Positions 18,483 through 29,181 are shown, numbered from the stretch's first letter. The stretch is DNA of 33,952 bases from Cryobacterium luteum (GCF_900110125.1 NZ_FOCN01000024.1:1-33952), one strand, 5' to 3'. Notes: generated by a model not told the origin, from the letters alone. Program-made: numbers and translations.

Positions 18483-19819
18483 TGCACATCGTGTGGTTCA
18501 TTTACTCGGCCGTCATCCTGGTCGTTTTCGCCGGTTTGATGGCCGCCGTCGACGCGGCGATCACCGGCCAATCCCGAGCCGACATCGCCGGCCTGGTGCC
18601 GAATCATCGGGCCAAACGATCGCTCCAGGCCATCGCCGACGACGCCGGGGCACACCTCAACGCCATCAACTTCATTCGGATCACCGCTGAGACGACCGCG
18701 GCCGTGCTGGTGACCCTCGTCTTCGCGACGACCATCGACGCGCTCTGGCTGGCACTGCTGCTGTCGGCGCTCATCATGACCTCGGTCTCGTTCGTGCTGG
18801 TCGGCGCCAGCCCGCGCAGCGTCGGCCGAGCCCACCCGGTCGGGCTGCTGACCGCGACCGCCCTCCTCGTGCACATCGCCCGCTTGCTGCTCGGACCGAT
18901 CGCCAACGCGCTGGTCGCCCTCGGCAACAGGGTCACCCCGGGACGCACCAAACTCGCCACCTTCACCTCCGAAGACCAGCTGCTCAGCATGGTCGACGAG
19001 GCCACCGAGCTCGACGTGCTCGAAGAAGACGACCGCGAGCTCATCCACTCCATCTTCGAATTCAGCGAGACGGTCGTGCGCGAGGTGATGATTCCGCGCA
19101 CCGACATGATCACCATCGACGCCGGCGCGAGCATCGATGCGGCAATGGGCCTGTTCCTCCGCAGCGGGACGTCCCGGGTGCCCGTGCTGGACGGGGAGGT
19201 CGACGACGTCGCCGGCATCCTGTACCTGCGTGACGTTGCCCGGCTGGTGTTCGAGCGGCCGATCAACGCCCTCCAGCTCACCGTGGCCGATCTGGCCAGA
19301 CCGGCCGTTTTCGTGCCCGAGTCCAAGAAGGCCGACGCCATGCTGCGGCAGATGCAGCTCGAGTCCAACCACCTCGCCATGGTCGTCGACGAGTACGGCG
19401 GAATCGCCGGGCTGGTCACCCTCGAAGACCTGATCGAGGAGCTCGTCGGCGACATTTCCGACGAGTACGACCGCGACGTGGTCGAGTTCGAAGACCTCGG
19501 CAACGGGCAATTTCGGGTGAGCGCCCGGCTGCCCGTCGATGAACTGGGCGAACTCTTCAACCTGGAACTTGACGACGACGATGTCGATTCGGTGGGTGGC
19601 CTGCTGGCCAAAGCCCTGGGACGGTTGCCCGTGGCCGGGTCGGTGGCCTCGGTGAGTGGTTTGAACCTCACCGCCGAGCGCACCGAAGGCCGCCGCAAAC
19701 GCATCAGCACCGTGCTGGTGGAACGCGACGCGGCGTTGATCGATGCACAGATCGCATTCCTTACGGTACCCACGAGTACCCCAAGCACAGTGTCAGATGA
19801 TGAAGGAGAACGGTCATGA
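18482..19819 (+). CDS. CNNM/CorC-type membrane protein with CBS domains
   Basis: A 445-residue protein of the CorC/HlyC-like (CNNM) family, linked to Mg2+ or Co2+ export. It has an N-terminal DUF21 domain with about three to four membrane segments (1-150), two CBS repeats at about 205-330 (around EVMIPRTDMITID and NHLAMVVDEYGGIAGLVTLE), and a C-terminal CorC_HlyC domain. Haemolysin-like names are historic; toxicity is not implied. The ATG shares one base with the ybeY stop, and its end overlaps era by 4 bp. Confidence 0.92.
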   Translation: MHIVWFIYSAVILVVFAGLMAAVDAAITGQSRADIAGLVPNHRAKRSLQAIADDAGAHLNAINFIRITAETTAAVLVTLVFATTIDALWLALLLSALIMTSVSFVLVGASPRSVGRAHPVGLLTATALLVHIARLLLGPIANALVALGNRVTPGRTKLATFTSEDQLLSMVDEATELDVLEEDDRELIHSIFEFSETVVREVMIPRTDMITIDAGASIDAAMGLFLRSGTSRVPVLDGEVDDVAGILYLRDVARLVFERPINALQLTVADLARPAVFVPESKKADAMLRQMQLESNHLAMVVDEYGGIAGLVTLEDLIEELVGDISDEYDRDVVEFEDLGNGQFRVSARLPVDELGELFNLELDDDDVDSVGGLLAKALGRLPVAGSVASVSGLNLTAERTEGRRKRISTVLVERDAALIDAQIAFLTVPTSTPSTVSDDEGERS

Positions 19820-20733
19820 CCGGAGCAACCGAGCCTCACCCGAGCGGGTACCGAGCGGGATTCGTCTCGTTTGTGGGACGCCCCAACGTGGGCAAGTCCA
19901 CCCTGACGAACGCGCTGGTGGGCGAGAAGGTCGCGATCACCTCGTCAAAGCCGCAAACCACCCGCCGTGCCATTCGCGGCATCGTGCACCAGAAGAACGG
20001 CCAGCTGATCCTGGTCGACACTCCCGGTATCCACCGCCCGCGCACCCTGCTCGGTGAACGCCTCAACAGCCTCGTCACCGCGACGCTCGCCGGCGTCGAC
20101 GTGATCGGACTGTGCATCCCGGCCAACGAACCGATCGGCCCGGGGGACAAATTCATCAACGAACAACTGGATGCCTTCCCGCGCGCCAAAAAGGTTGCCA
20201 TCGTCACCAAAATCGATGCGTCCTCCAAGACCAACGTCGCCAATCAGCTGTTGGCCGTGTCCCAGTTGCGGGACTGGGAGGCGATCGTGCCGATCTCCTC
20301 GACCAGCCGCATCCAGCTGGACACCCTCGCCACCGAGCTGCTGCGCCTGCTGCCGTACGCCGACGCTCCGCTCTACCCGGCCGACGCGGTCACCGACGAA
20401 ACTCTCGAATCGCGTATCTCGGAATTCATTCGGGAGGCGGCGCTCGAGGGCGTCACCGACGAACTGCCGCACTCCATCGCCGTCACCATCGACGACATCA
20501 TTGAGCGTGACGACCAGGAACTGGTCGAGATCTACGCCAACTTGTTCGTGGAGCGGGACAGCCAGAAGGGCATCATCATCGGCAAGTCGGGCAGCCGCCT
20601 GAAGGATGTCGGCACTCGCGCCCGCAAACAGATCGAACCGCTCGTCGGCAAGCGCGTGTTTCTCTCCCTGCGGGTCAAGATCGCCAAGGAATGGCAGCGC
20701 GACCCAAAGCAGCTCGGTCGCCTCGGCTTCTAG
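19816..20733 (+). CDS. era: GTPase Era
   Basis: Era is a GTPase that binds the 3' end of 16S rRNA and guides 30S assembly. The 305-residue product has G1 GRPNVGKST (21-29), the switch segment QTTRRAIRGI, G3 DTPG, G4 TKID, and a C-terminal KH domain with the RNA-binding GKSGSRLKDVGTRARKQIE. ATG overlaps the previous stop as ATGA and has AAGGAGAA upstream. It ends the hrcA-era gene run, which groups 16S rRNA processing factors (RsmE, YbeY, Era). Confidence 0.97.
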   Translation: MTGATEPHPSGYRAGFVSFVGRPNVGKSTLTNALVGEKVAITSSKPQTTRRAIRGIVHQKNGQLILVDTPGIHRPRTLLGERLNSLVTATLAGVDVIGLCIPANEPIGPGDKFINEQLDAFPRAKKVAIVTKIDASSKTNVANQLLAVSQLRDWEAIVPISSTSRIQLDTLATELLRLLPYADAPLYPADAVTDETLESRISEFIREAALEGVTDELPHSIAVTIDDIIERDDQELVEIYANLFVERDSQKGIIIGKSGSRLKDVGTRARKQIEPLVGKRVFLSLRVKIAKEWQRDPKQLGRLGF

Positions 20734-20777
20734 CCGGCCGGGCGTCGCGGCCGTCGGTTCGGACCCCCTCCGCAGAT

Positions 20778-20840
20778 CGGGCCCAGGCCCGGCAAGTGGG
20801 CCCAGGCTAGATCATGGGCCCGCTTTCGCAACCTGGGCCC
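20778..20840 (+). repeat. GGGCCC-rich palindromic repeat cluster
   Basis: Four GGGCCC hexamers lie within 62 bp (20779, 20798, 20816, 20835). The 27-base stretch 20778-20804 is 24/27 identical to 33575-33601 after dgt. The rest of the era-to-DUF2975 gap (20734-21074) has no gene that can be supported. Such intergenic palindromic units resemble REP elements, but the family is not known. Confidence 0.65.
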
Positions 20841-20956
20841 GGCATCCGGGCACACGCTGTTCGTGGATCGGACGGCCGTGGAATGTGCCCAAGTCTGACC
20901 GTAGCTGAGACCCGCTGTCCATGCTGGTTGCGCCGTTCTCGCTGTCAGGGGAGTGG

Positions 20957-21019
20957 GTGCCTGTGCCTGTGCCTGTGCCTGTGGCTGTGGCTGTGGCTGT
21001 GGCTGTGGCTGTGGCTGTG
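20957..21019 (+). repeat. Hexanucleotide microsatellite, 10 units
   Basis: Four GTGCCT units are followed by six GTGGCT units and a final GTG, without interruption. The run ends about 55 bp before the ATG of the DUF2975 gene. Arrays of short units can gain or lose copies by replication slippage. No reading frame through it is convincing. Confidence 0.93.
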
Positions 21020-21038
21020 AAAACCTGTGTATATTGTT

Positions 21039-21068
21039 TATCGATAGATTGACACCGATAATCGATAG
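21039..21068 (+). promoter_or_regulatory. Paired ATCGATAG sites around a TTGACA: likely operator/promoter
   Basis: ATCGATAG is at 21040-21047 and again at 21061-21068, starts 21 bp apart (two helical turns), with TTGACA at 21049-21054 between them. An alternative -10-like TATATT lies at 21030-21035. The second gene of the operon encodes a small XRE regulator, so autoregulation through these sites is a reasonable inference. Which hexamer sets the start of transcription is unclear. Confidence 0.5.
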
Positions 21069-21074
21069 GATTTC

Positions 21075-21551
21075 ATGCATCGCACCGCGATCGTCACCCT
21101 GAAAACGCTCATCATTGCACTGGTCGCACTCCTGCTGGTGTGCCAGGTGTTCGTGGTTCCCGCGGTCGCGCAGCAGATGATCGCCAGGTCCCCGCAGCTC
21201 GGCTACCTCCACGTGCCCGCCATCATCGTCACCGTGGTGTTCCTGCTCTGTGTGCAGGTCGCCCTCGTCTGCGTCTGGCGGCTGTTGTCCCTGGTGCGGG
21301 CATCCACCATCTTCAGCGCCACCGCATTCACCTATGTGAATATCGTCCTCGCCCTCGTCGCCGTGGCGACACTCCTCATCTGCGGTTCGTTCATCACCCT
21401 TGCCGTCGTCGGTGTGGCTTCGCCCTCGGTCACCGTCCTGTGCCTGCTGGGCATTGTCATCGGCTCGGGACTTGCCTTGCTGGTCGTCGTGATGCGCGGG
21501 CTTCTGCGCCAAGCCTCTCAACTCGAACGCGACCTGGCGGAAGTGGTCTGA
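21075..21551 (+). CDS. DUF2975 membrane protein
   Basis: A 158-residue hydrophobic protein with four predicted membrane segments (about 8-32, 45-68, 84-112, 120-143) and short loops, matching the DUF2975 family, which is often encoded next to a small XRE regulator of the YozG type. The function is unknown. TAGGA provides a modest ribosome site before the ATG at 21075. Its stop codon overlaps the start of the regulator by one base (TGATG). Confidence 0.82.
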   Translation: MHRTAIVTLKTLIIALVALLLVCQVFVVPAVAQQMIARSPQLGYLHVPAIIVTVVFLLCVQVALVCVWRLLSLVRASTIFSATAFTYVNIVLALVAVATLLICGSFITLAVVGVASPSVTVLCLLGIVIGSGLALLVVVMRGLLRQASQLERDLAEVV

Positions 21552-21796
21552 TGCCCATCGTGATCAACCTTGACGTCGAACTCGCCAAAAAGAAGGTGTC
21601 GGTCGCCGACTTCGCCGCCGCGATCGACATCACACCGGCCAACGTATCCGTGCTCAAGAACGGTCGGGCGAAGGCCGTGCGATTCTCCACCCTCGATGCC
21701 ATCTGCCGCGTGCTCGAATGCCAGCCCGGCGACATCTTCATGTGGGTGCCGGAACAAGGGGCCAGTGCGGCCGCAACCGTTTCGGTGGGGGAATGA
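21551..21796 (+). CDS. Small XRE-family transcriptional regulator (YozG-like)
   Basis: An 81-residue Cro/CI-type helix-turn-helix protein. The opening MPIVINLDVELAKKKVSV and the recognition region DITPANVSVLKNGRAKAVRF, followed by LDAICRVLECQPGDIF, match the compact HTH_26 type found beside DUF2975 genes. There is no effector domain, so it probably acts as a simple DNA-binding protein, likely on its own promoter. ATG overlaps the upstream stop; its own stop overlaps the next ATG as ATGA. Confidence 0.9.
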   Translation: MPIVINLDVELAKKKVSVADFAAAIDITPANVSVLKNGRAKAVRFSTLDAICRVLECQPGDIFMWVPEQGASAAATVSVGE

Positions 21797-24700
21797 GCGT
21801 GCCTCGCGCCGTACAGCCCTGGAGCGACATCGCGATTCGCCATCTGCTCGACCGCACCTCGTGCCCGGTCTGTGAGGCCGCACTACCCGACAGCCCCTGC
21901 TCCACGTGCGGCGCCGAACTGGTCGGCCATCTGGCCGCCGAGCTCTGGGCCGCCTCCGAGTCCGCCGCCGCGGCGCTCGTGGCGCGACAGGACGCACTCG
22001 TGCGCGTGTCGCATCCATCCCGGGCCACCGCAGCCGAGCCCAGCGCTGCCCCGCCGACACCGATTCCGCAGCGGATGACCGGGCCGCGTGGTGCGACTGG
22101 TGCGGCTGTCACCGTCGCGCCACGGTCGAGCGCAACGGTGCAGTCCGTGCTGGCCGTCGCTGGTGCCGGATTGTTCGCGGTCTCCGCGGTCGTCTTCACC
22201 TTCTTCAATCCCGACCTCACCGATCACGCCCTGCGCAGCGTGATCGTCGGGCTGATCACCCTCCTCTTTCTGGCGGGTGCCTGGCTGCTTGCCCGCCGTC
22301 AGCTGCAATTCTCGGCGGAAGCTGTCGGCGGCCTCGGAATGGTCTTTATCGCCCTCGATGTCTATGCACTCTCACAACTAGCCCCGACCGAAGTGAGCCC
22401 GTGGGTGCTCGCCGCCAGCGGAACGCTTGTCAGTGGCGGCATCATGGTCGTTCTGGCGACTCTCACCCGCATCCGCGGCTGGCTCTGGATTTCGCTCGCC
22501 GGTCTCACCCTCGCCCCCGCGATGCTGGGCTACGCGGGAGGAACGACACTGTCGGCGACCGTGGGGCATCTTGGAGTGGCGTTCGTCGCCCTTGCCCTCG
22601 TCGAAACGACTCCGGCTCTTTCACCGCGGTTCGCTGGGGGCCTCCGGTTGGAGCGGATGACGCTCGCGACGATTCAAATCATCGCGACCGGCACCGTGCT
22701 GGCACAGACCGGGTTCATCGAGGTAACCACCACGACCGGGTACTGGCTGACGATCACCGCGGTGGTGACCGCTGTCGCCGCGCTTGCCCTGCTGTCGACT
22801 CGGCAGCTCGCCCGAAACTTCTGGAGCGCAGTGACCGGCGCTGCGGCGATGGCCGCTGCCGTCAGCCTCCCGTTCGCACTAAACCTCGGAGCACACGGGG
22901 CGGGAGTGTGGTATTTGTCCGTCGCCCCGGCTGCCGGGGCCGCCGCGCTGCTCGTGCTGCAGGCAGTTGCCCCGAGACTGCGCACGCTCAAAGTGCGGTC
23001 ATTCCTGGCTGGTGCCTTCGCACTGGCCGGTGTGAGCGTGCTCTCGCCCATTCTCTCAGCCGTGCTGCTCGGAGCCGTGACGGTGCTCACCGCGCTCAGC
23101 GGCTCCGACCTCGGTGCGACGGGCGTGCTGCCTCCGGACGGTGTTCTCGCTGTTGTGCTCGGCCTGGCCGCCATGTCGGCCGGGCTCGGCGCGTTCTCGG
23201 TTTTGGCCCGGCGCCGAAGCGCAACGAGAACGGATGCCGCTGCGGTCGATGCGGGTTCCCTCCCGGTGGCAGCATGGACCGCTTCGAGTGCGATCTGGCT
23301 CGTCGCCCTGGCCGCGCTGACCCTGGCCTGTCAGCCCGTCTTCCCCCTCTGGTCCCGCATCGCGATCGCGGTCGGCCTCGCCGTGATGTTCAGTGGTGCG
23401 CTCGTCGCTGTGCCTCGCCTCCGCCAGGCGCCCCTCAATATGCGGCTGCCACTCGTGCTGGCCGTCCATTTCGCGGTACTGCTGGCCACGGTCTGCTCCC
23501 TGGTCGATGCCGTTGTGGCGGTCTGGGCTGGCATCGCTGTTGTCGCCACGATCGCCGTCATCGCCCGAACGGTGCCGGCCAGGGCGCGGTTCCTCCACGT
23601 CGGTGCGGGCTATGCCTACGCACTGGTCGTCTTCGCAATGGCGCTCGACCAGCTGGGCGTTGGCACCATCGCGTTGCTCTGCCTCACCACATCGCTTGGT
23701 TCGATCGGTGCGATCGCCGCCACCTTCCTCCGGCGGCTTGCTCCGCCGGCCTGGTACGCGATTCTGGTGGTGACGTCGGTGCCGTTCGTGATCGGGGTCG
23801 CACAGGTGCTCTTCGAACGCAGCGGTTGGACCGCTCTCTCGACCGCCTTCATCTTTCTGTTGGCACTCACCCTTCTCAATACGCGGCGTGTCGGCCTGGG
23901 CATCGTGCTCCGCTCCATTGCCGCCGGCCTCCTCGTTCCGTCACTCGCCGTCGTGGTGATCTGCCTCGGCGCGCAGGTGCTTCTCGTCAGCGCCTCTCCC
24001 GTCACCCTGCCGGTGATCGCCGCCATTGTCGCCGTTGTGCTTCCCGGCACCGGCCTGATCGGCAGCACGCTGAGCCGGCGGGGCATCGTTCTGCGGGACG
24101 TGACGGCGGCTCGAGTGGCGATTGAAGCATCCACTCTTCTGACGGCGGTGATCGCGGTCACACTCGCCCTCGTGCGCGTCGCGGCGGGACTACCGACCAC
24201 CTTGATCGTGCTGGTCATCCTCGGGCTCGGCGCCGCAGCCACGTCCGTCTGGGCGAAGCGCCGCTACGGGTGGTGGCTTGCCGCTGCCGCCTTAACCGGC
24301 GCGCTGTGGTGCCTGTGGGCCATCGCCGGAATCAGCGCGCTTGAACCATACCTGCTTCCGCCGAGCCTGGCCGCTGCCACGATTGGCCTGATCCGAACGA
24401 AACGCGGGTTCCGCGCCGTGCCGCTGTTCACGACGGGTCTGGTCGTGGCCGTCGCGCCGATCCTCGTGGTTCTGGCCGTTTCCGGCACGGGAACTGCCGC
24501 GCTGGCCCCGTGGCGGGGGTATGGCCTCGTCGCCGCAGCCTGGCTGCTCCTCGGTCTCGCGGTCGTGCTCGGCCGCGGCTCGTCGGCGCGCGCCGAATCG
24601 CTTGGAGTCCTGCAACTGCCGACCCTGGCGGTTGCTGTGGCTGCCGGCGCGGCCGGTGCGATCCAGGGTGTGCGGTTCGGCCTCGGCGCCGACACGATCC

Positions 24701-25548
24701 AGACCGGAGGGGTGCCACTCGTTCTGCTTTGCTTCGGAATAGCCGTGGCCGGCGCGTTGCCTGCGGTCCTGGGCGCCCACGGCATCCGCGTGACGGTGTC
24801 GAAACAGTGGAAACTCACACGCATCCGCTGGCTCTATGCGCCCGCAGCGGTGTACGTGGCGGTTGCCACCTGGAGCGCGATCGAACGCGATTGGTTCACG
24901 ATCTGGATGGTGTGGTGCCTCATGCTGGCGTATCTCGTCCTGACGGTCGTCGTTGCCTGGCGGATGCGCACCCACCCGGCCAGCCTGCCGCCCGTATGGT
25001 TCACTTTCGTGCTCGCCCTGGTTACCGCGATCGTGGCGTGGAGTCCGCGCGACCTGCGGGTCGAATGGTTCTCACTGCCCATGGGCCTGTTCCTCCTGGC
25101 CGCCGGAGTCGTCGTTCTGACTGGTGCGCGCGTGCATCCCGACACGGCCGACGGGCGCGACGGAACGGTCAACAGCTGGCCCGCACGATGGAGCGGCTCC
25201 TGGCCGCTGCTCGCTCCCGGCATCGTCACCCTGCTGCTTGCATCGATCCTGGCCACCTTCACGGACCCCCAGACCTGGCGGGCTATTCTGGTGATCCTGA
25301 TTGCGCTCGTGGCCATCCTGATCGGCTCGAGCCTCAAACTCGCTGCCCCGTTCCTGATCGGAATCATCGTGCTTCCCCTCGAGAACGTTCTCGTGTTCCT
25401 GGTGCAGATCGGTCGAGGCATCGAGTCGATGCCGTGGTGGATCACCCTCGCCGTCGTCGGTGCCGTGCTTCTCATCATCGCCGTCACCTATGAGCGACGC
25501 GCGGGGGAGGAGAACAGCATCACGGATCGGCTGCGCGATCTGCGTTAG
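21793..25548 (+). CDS. Giant polytopic membrane protein with N-terminal zinc ribbon
   Basis: A 1251-residue protein of unknown function. Residues 24-39 hold two CxxC knuckles (CPVC and CSTC), a likely zinc ribbon. An Ala/Pro-rich linker runs to about 115, after which the protein is almost entirely hydrophobic with some 30-40 membrane segments, short loops and no recognisable catalytic motif. It ends in a short charged tail (ITDRLRDLR). Large many-helix proteins with a zinc ribbon occur in other Actinobacteria, but the family could not be named. The ATG at 21793 overlaps the regulator stop and has GGTGGGGG upstream; an open frame runs further upstream but overlaps the regulator. Coupling makes it part of the DUF2975-XRE operon. 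Confidence 0.85.
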   Translation: MSVPRAVQPWSDIAIRHLLDRTSCPVCEAALPDSPCSTCGAELVGHLAAELWAASESAAAALVARQDALVRVSHPSRATAAEPSAAPPTPIPQRMTGPRGATGAAVTVAPRSSATVQSVLAVAGAGLFAVSAVVFTFFNPDLTDHALRSVIVGLITLLFLAGAWLLARRQLQFSAEAVGGLGMVFIALDVYALSQLAPTEVSPWVLAASGTLVSGGIMVVLATLTRIRGWLWISLAGLTLAPAMLGYAGGTTLSATVGHLGVAFVALALVETTPALSPRFAGGLRLERMTLATIQIIATGTVLAQTGFIEVTTTTGYWLTITAVVTAVAALALLSTRQLARNFWSAVTGAAAMAAAVSLPFALNLGAHGAGVWYLSVAPAAGAAALLVLQAVAPRLRTLKVRSFLAGAFALAGVSVLSPILSAVLLGAVTVLTALSGSDLGATGVLPPDGVLAVVLGLAAMSAGLGAFSVLARRRSATRTDAAAVDAGSLPVAAWTASSAIWLVALAALTLACQPVFPLWSRIAIAVGLAVMFSGALVAVPRLRQAPLNMRLPLVLAVHFAVLLATVCSLVDAVVAVWAGIAVVATIAVIARTVPARARFLHVGAGYAYALVVFAMALDQLGVGTIALLCLTTSLGSIGAIAATFLRRLAPPAWYAILVVTSVPFVIGVAQVLFERSGWTALSTAFIFLLALTLLNTRRVGLGIVLRSIAAGLLVPSLAVVVICLGAQVLLVSASPVTLPVIAAIVAVVLPGTGLIGSTLSRRGIVLRDVTAARVAIEASTLLTAVIAVTLALVRVAAGLPTTLIVLVILGLGAAATSVWAKRRYGWWLAAAALTGALWCLWAIAGISALEPYLLPPSLAAATIGLIRTKRGFRAVPLFTTGLVVAVAPILVVLAVSGTGTAALAPWRGYGLVAAAWLLLGLAVVLGRGSSARAESLGVLQLPTLAVAVAAGAAGAIQGVRFGLGADTIQTGGVPLVLLCFGIAVAGALPAVLGAHGIRVTVSKQWKLTRIRWLYAPAAVYVAVATWSAIERDWFTIWMVWCLMLAYLVLTVVVAWRMRTHPASLPPVWFTFVLALVTAIVAWSPRDLRVEWFSLPMGLFLLAAGVVVLTGARVHPDTADGRDGTVNSWPARWSGSWPLLAPGIVTLLLASILATFTDPQTWRAILVILIALVAILIGSSLKLAAPFLIGIIVLPLENVLVFLVQIGRGIESMPWWITLAVVGAVLLIIAVTYERRAGEENSITDRLRDLR

Positions 25549-25603
25549 GCGTGGGTGACAGGAACGTGGTCGCAACCGTGCCAAACGGTGCTAGCCTGAC
25601 ATC

Positions 25604-25632
25604 GTGTTGAACGGTGTGCTCCTCCTTAGCTG

Positions 25633-25648
<16 letters not shown>
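25604..25648 (+). CDS. leuA leader peptide (Leu-rich)
   Basis: A 14-codon frame, GTG start, encodes M-L-N-G-V-L-L-L-S-C-R-D-E-S, with four Leu codons, three in a row. It lies 63 bp before leuA and its 3' end is part of the attenuator stem. A possible -10 hexamer TAGCCT at 25592-25597 is placed so that transcription would begin at about the GTG, making it leaderless. Leader peptides with Leu runs are known in front of leucine genes. Confidence 0.75.
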
Positions 25649-27478
<1,830 letters not shown>

Positions 27479-27512
27479 GCAGCGCGCATCCGCTCGCAGC
27501 AACTGAGCACAC

Positions 27513-27550
27513 ACGAAAGCCCAGCCTCATCACTGAGTCTGGGCTTTCGT
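27513..27550 (+). terminator. Terminator after leuA
   Basis: ACGAAAGCCCAG (27513-27524) is exactly complementary to CTGGGCTTTCGT (27539-27550), a 12-bp stem around a short loop that can extend the pairing. It lies 35 bp after the leuA stop. As leuA and the next gene converge, it may act on both strands. Confidence 0.9.
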
Positions 27551-27597
27551 TGCACCATCCGGGTGCGGTCAGGGGCTATCTGAGATCGGCACGATGT

Positions 27598-28290
27598 TCA
27601 GGCCAGCGCTGGCAGGTTCACCGTGCGATCGGTCGTGCTGGCAGGGCGAGGAGCGCTTCCGAGCAGTGAGCGACAGTCGTCGATCGCGCGCTCCAGCAGG
27701 GTGTACAGCCGGGCATCGGGGTCGGCGACGCAGGCCTCGCCGATGCCCTGCACACCGACGCGAATGATCGTGTCAGCGGTGCGTGGTGTGAACTTGGTAT
27801 GTGACCAGGAACGCACGCTGCCGATGAAATCGCGGGCCCAACGTTCGGCATCGGGTGCCTGGTCGAGCGCGGCCCGAATCAGCGGTCGTACCTGCTCGGC
27901 CAGGTCCGGATCAAGAACGGATGCGTTCCGCTCGCAGGTGAGCACCCCCACGGCGAGCGCACGCTGGCGTTCCAGACTCGCCACCGGAAGTGCTTCGCAG
28001 CCGGTGCGCAGGGCGACCATGACCTCGATCCGTCGGTCGGAGCCGGTCAGGCCGATCACCGACGGAATAAGCAGGGCGAGCCGCGACCTCGAGTCGTCGG
28101 AACTGCAGTCGTTGACCATGCGGGCCAGTGATGCCAGTACCGGATGGGTGCAGGCCGGGTGGTCGCTCCAGGACTCGCCGGCGAGGTAGGAGGCGAATTC
28201 CATGAAGCAGCCGCCGCTCTTGGGAGTGCGGTGCTTGCCACGCGACAACACGGGCATAATGTCGGGCAAACTGCCCTGGACTGGTTTCAT
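27598..28290 (-). CDS. Conserved protein of unknown function
   Basis: A 230-residue, mostly helical soluble protein. The opening MKPVQGSLPDIMPVLSRGKH, the following GGCFMEFASYLAGESWSDHP and the HPVLASLARMVND region resemble a hypothetical protein seen in other Actinobacteria; no catalytic motif or membrane segment is evident. ATG at 28290 is chosen because GGAGG lies nine bases upstream; the frame opens another 108 bp upstream without support. It diverges from recO across a 168-bp gap. Confidence 0.8.
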   Translation of the reverse strand: MKPVQGSLPDIMPVLSRGKHRTPKSGGCFMEFASYLAGESWSDHPACTHPVLASLARMVNDCSSDDSRSRLALLIPSVIGLTGSDRRIEVMVALRTGCEALPVASLERQRALAVGVLTCERNASVLDPDLAEQVRPLIRAALDQAPDAERWARDFIGSVRSWSHTKFTPRTADTIIRVGVQGIGEACVADPDARLYTLLERAIDDCRSLLGSAPRPASTTDRTVNLPALA

Positions 28291-28447
28291 GAAAAACCTC
28301 CATACCACGGGGACTACGTGACCTAAGTCTCCCCCCGTCCGGGCCGAAAAACCAGTGCCAGGGACGACTCGTGACAAAATTTCAGCGAGCCGCGGCATCC
28401 GTTCGGGCAGCCGTCGCGCCGTGACCGCGCTCCCAGCGGCAAAGTGG

Positions 28448-28453
28448 GATAAT
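28448..28453 (+). promoter_or_regulatory. Probable -10 element of a leaderless recO transcript
   Basis: GATAAT ends six bases before the recO GTG, so transcription would begin at or next to the start codon. No ribosome-binding site stands in that gap, which fits a leaderless mRNA, common in Actinobacteria. A good -35 hexamer at standard spacing was not found. Confidence 0.4.
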
Positions 28454-28458
28454 TATCT

Positions 28459-29181
28459 GTGCCTGTCTATCGAGATGAAGCCGTCGTGCTGCGCACCCAC
28501 AAGTTGGGTGAAGCCGACCGCATCGTCACCATGCTCACCCGAGCGCACGGCAAGGTGCGCGCCGTCGCCAAGGGCGTACGCCGCACCGGCTCTAAATTCG
28601 GCGCCCGGCTCGAGCCGTTCATGGTCGCCGACGTGCAGCTCTACGAGGGTCGCAGCCTCGACATCATCACCCAGGCTGAGTCGCTCGGCTCCTACGGAGC
28701 CCTGATTACCGCCGATTACGGCAGCTACACCGCCGCAAGCGTAATGGTGGAAACCGCCGACAAACTCACCGAATCCGAGGGGTCGCTTCAGCAGTACCTG
28801 CTGCTGGTCGGCGCCCTGCGATCGCTGTCCCGCCAGGAACACGGCTCCCACCTCACCCTCAACTCCTACCTGCTGCGGGCCGTGTCGATGGCCGGCTGGG
28901 CCCCGAGCTTTCAGGACTGCGCCCGCTGCGGTGCCGTCGGTGAACACAGCGCCATGGTCGTGCAGCTCGGCGGGATCGTCTGCGATTCCTGCGCCGCGCC
29001 CGGCTCGCCCCGCCTTGATGCGGCCACGATCGGCCTGCTGAGCGCGCTGCTCACCGGCGATTGGGAGCATGCCGCCGCCGCGCCCGAACGCACCCAGAGC
29101 CAGGCGGCCGGCGTCGTAGCCGCCTACACCCAGTGGCATTTGGGCCGCGGGCTTCGCTCGCTGGAACACGTGGCCCGATGA
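28459..29181 (+). CDS. recO: DNA repair protein RecO
   Basis: RecO helps load RecA at gaps together with RecR. The 240-residue product has an N-terminal OB fold ([20 protein letters not shown]), a helical middle and a zinc site with two CxxC pairs (CARCG and CDSC) at about residues 154-178. The start is GTG; its stop overlaps the uppS start (ATGA). The recO-uppS pairing is usual in this group. Confidence 0.95.
   Translation: MPVYRDEAVVLRTHKLGEADRIVTMLTRAHGKVRAVAKGVRRTGSKFGARLEPFMVADVQLYEGRSLDIITQAESLGSYGALITADYGSYTAASVMVETADKLTESEGSLQQYLLLVGALRSLSRQEHGSHLTLNSYLLRAVSMAGWAPSFQDCARCGAVGEHSAMVVQLGGIVCDSCAAPGSPRLDAATIGLLSALLTGDWEHAAAAPERTQSQAAGVVAAYTQWHLGRGLRSLEHVAR

Noticed and set aside
18482..19819. 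Haemolysin annotation
   Set aside because: The CBS/CorC architecture indicates a divalent-cation transporter-related protein. There is no evidence for haemolytic activity.
20814..21020. Plus-strand frame encoding a (Cys/Trp)-Leu dipeptide repeat
   Set aside because: It is merely the hexanucleotide array read in one frame, with no ribosome site and no conserved sequence.
21906..24125. 739-codon plus-strand frame within the giant membrane protein gene
   Set aside because: It is an Arg-rich +1-type shadow frame. The overlapping frame at 21793-25548 has coherent membrane segments and a ribosome-binding site.
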